Assembly: GCF_016919005.1 (NCBI RefSeq)
Contig: NZ_JAFFQE010000001.1
Coordinates: 682,001 to 746,000 of the forward strand
Length of the DNA: 64,000 bases
Direction: 5' to 3'
Source of the DNA: Desulfopila inferna
GTDB taxonomy: Bacteria > Desulfobacterota > Desulfobulbia > Desulfobulbales > Desulfocapsaceae
The notes under the pieces are model-generated. The model had not been told where the DNA came from. It did no database searches and worked only from the letters and a program-made list of their open reading frames with translations. Each line of letters starts with the position of its first letter. Position 1 is the stretch's first letter. Both the position numbers and the translations under genes were made by a program. Below, in pieces: positions 62,731 through 64,000 of the stretch.

Positions 62731-62757
62731 ACTGGGGATTCGGGTTGTCAGAGCTTT

Positions 62758-64000
62758 TTAAAGCGGACCGTTCCCCCTGCCCTGCTCCGGTTTTTTTCTG
62801 CGCAAGATGCCATGCACTTCACACTCCGATAATGGTGGCACAGTAGTAAGATAAACACTATTGCCCGGGTTGGCGGCAGCAATGGATTCTCTTCCTTCTG
62901 TCTCCATGGCCTGGATGGTCACGGCCTGCAGCGCCATGCCCCTCCCCATATATTCGAGATGCTCACCGGTTTCCACACGATTCCTGATTTCCACCAGGGT
63001 CTTCTCCCCCGCCTTGCGGACCACGGCCACCGGCTCGACGAGCTGTTCCGCCCGTGAAGTTTCATAGAGCATATCCTCCATGTTCGGTTTATGTTTGAAG
63101 AAATTTTCACTTATTCCCCGTGTTCCTGTTTTGCGGATCTCTTCAGCAAATATATCGGGCAGCTTAATTTCAGCGAGATTCTGCCAGGCAGAATCCGGCA
63201 GAGCGGCCAGATAATCAAGAGCGGCGCGGTAAATACGGACAACACCGCCCACATAAAAAATAGATTTCATCCGACCTTCAATCTTTAAAGAATCAACTCC
63301 TGCGGCAACAAGCTCGGGCAGTCGCAGAAGCAGGCAGAGATCCTTGGAATTGAATATATAGGTGCCCCGCTCATCCTCCTCCACGGGAAAGTATTGACCC
63401 GGTCTTTTTTCCTCGCTGAGGCTGTAACTGAATCTGCAGGGATGGGAGCACTTGCCTTGATTGGCATCTCGCGAAGTCAGATAACTGGAGAGCATACATC
63501 TGCCGGAATAAGAAATACAGAGGGCGCCATGGACGAAGACCTCGAGCTCGCCATGCACCTTTTGCCGTATCTCCTTTATTTCGTTCAGAGAAAGCTCCCT
63601 GGCCAGATTCAGTCTGTCCGCACCCTGATTCAGCCAGAACTGGGCAGCGGCATGATTAGTGACATTGGCCTGGGTTGATAGATGAATGGGGAGTTCCGGA
63701 ACACAGTTGCGGGCAATGCCGAGGATGCCCGGATCAGCAATGATAATTCCATCCACTTGATATTGCCGGAGAGAACGGAGATAGTCATCAAGCCCTTCAA
63801 GATCGCTATTGTGAGCCAGGACGTTAACGGTTACATAGACTTTTCTGTCGCGGTCATGGGCGAATTCGATTCCCTTGACCATATCTTCGGATGAAAAGTT
63901 ACCTGCTTTGGCGCGAAGGCTTAATTCTTTTCCGCCGAGATACACGGCATCGGCACCATAATGGATTGCCGTTATCAGTTTTTCCAGATTCCCGGCAGGT
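62758..64000 (-). CDS. Peptidase U32-family protein, 5' end outside the window
   Basis: The frame runs off the right edge, so the N-terminus is missing. About 414 residues are visible. It shows the U32 barrel pattern: GNLEKLITAIHYGADAVYLGG, then HLSTQANVTNHAAAQFW, ELEVFVHGALCISYSGRCMLSSYL and SLKIEGRMKSIFYVG. Cysteines in SGRCMLSS and GKCSHPCRFSY are those that bind an Fe-S cluster in this family. Members include tRNA ho5U hydroxylase TrhP (YegQ), UbiU/UbiV and collagenase-like proteins. The TrhP/YegQ branch seems likeliest, but I cannot decide. Confidence 0.85.
   Translation of the reverse strand, partial: PAGNLEKLITAIHYGADAVYLGGKELSLRAKAGNFSSEDMVKGIEFAHDRDRKVYVTVNVLAHNSDLEGLDDYLRSLRQYQVDGIIIADPGILGIARNCVPELPIHLSTQANVTNHAAAQFWLNQGADRLNLARELSLNEIKEIRQKVHGELEVFVHGALCISYSGRCMLSSYLTSRDANQGKCSHPCRFSYSLSEEKRPGQYFPVEEDERGTYIFNSKDLCLLLRLPELVAAGVDSLKIEGRMKSIFYVGGVVRIYRAALDYLAALPDSAWQNLAEIKLPDIFAEEIRKTGTRGISENFFKHKPNMEDMLYETSRAEQLVEPVAVVRKAGEKTLVEIRNRVETGEHLEYMGRGMALQAVTIQAMETEGRESIAAANPGNSVYLTTVPPLSECEVHGILRRKKPEQGRGNGPL

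Overview
This window is a stretch of bacterial chromosome. The gene set suggests a Gram-negative, strictly anaerobic deltaproteobacterium (Desulfobacterota), most likely a Desulfobulbales/Desulfocapsaceae-type sulfate reducer. The evidence is a lipid A pathway (lpxA, fabZ, lpxD), a SelB selenocysteine factor, a MEMO/AmmeMemoRadiSam B protein, Mrp, many sigma-54 regulators and PilZ proteins, and moderate GC content. The taxonomic call is inference from gene content. No phage, insertion sequence, CRISPR array or rRNA was found. There is one complete tRNA, tRNA-Gln(CUG).

Layout. 0.6-6 kb: periplasmic lytic transglycosylase MltB, then a minus-strand c-di-AMP operon cdaA-cdaR-glmM. 6-19 kb: a 1378-residue AsmA/DUF748 protein, a nitroreductase, a small membrane protein, a PAS-type sigma-54 activator, a PilZ protein, an AmpG-like permease, cysS and a MEMO protein. 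Gaps in this part carry a dispersed palindromic repeat. 19-28 kb: a regulatory island holding tRNA-Gln, a UspA-like protein, an unusual Lon protease with a response-regulator receiver domain inserted in its AAA+ module, an SLC13-type transporter with RCK_C domains, and a histidine kinase/sigma-54 response regulator pair. 28-39 kb: P-type cation ATPase, mpl, a lone Hpt protein, tilS, selB, a metallo-beta-lactamase-fold hydrolase and mrp. 39-53 kb: ftsY, a DnaJ/TerB membrane protein, an aminotransferase, der, amgK-like and murU-like genes, lpxA, fabZ, lpxD, namZ (DUF1343), glmS, pyrE and a tiny zinc-ribbon protein. 53-64 kb: a PilZ protein, hflX, nadE, mltG, canonical lon, a left-handed beta-helix sugar-nucleotide protein, and a U32 peptidase cut by the window edge.

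Two themes link the genes. Many belong to cell-wall synthesis and recycling: mltB, mltG, ampG, namZ, amgK, murU and mpl, with glmS, glmM and the c-di-AMP cyclase beside glmM. The second theme is the 19-28 kb island. The REC domain inside Lon is about half identical by eye to that of the adjacent sigma-54 response regulator. A shared 13-bp palindrome, TTGCA-N3-TGCAA, occurs in clusters upstream of both usp (three sites) and the kinase/transporter divergent region (four sites). A good -24/-12 promoter precedes usp. I infer a regulon in which one kinase may drive both a transcriptional and a proteolytic output. This is the best candidate for an undescribed system here.
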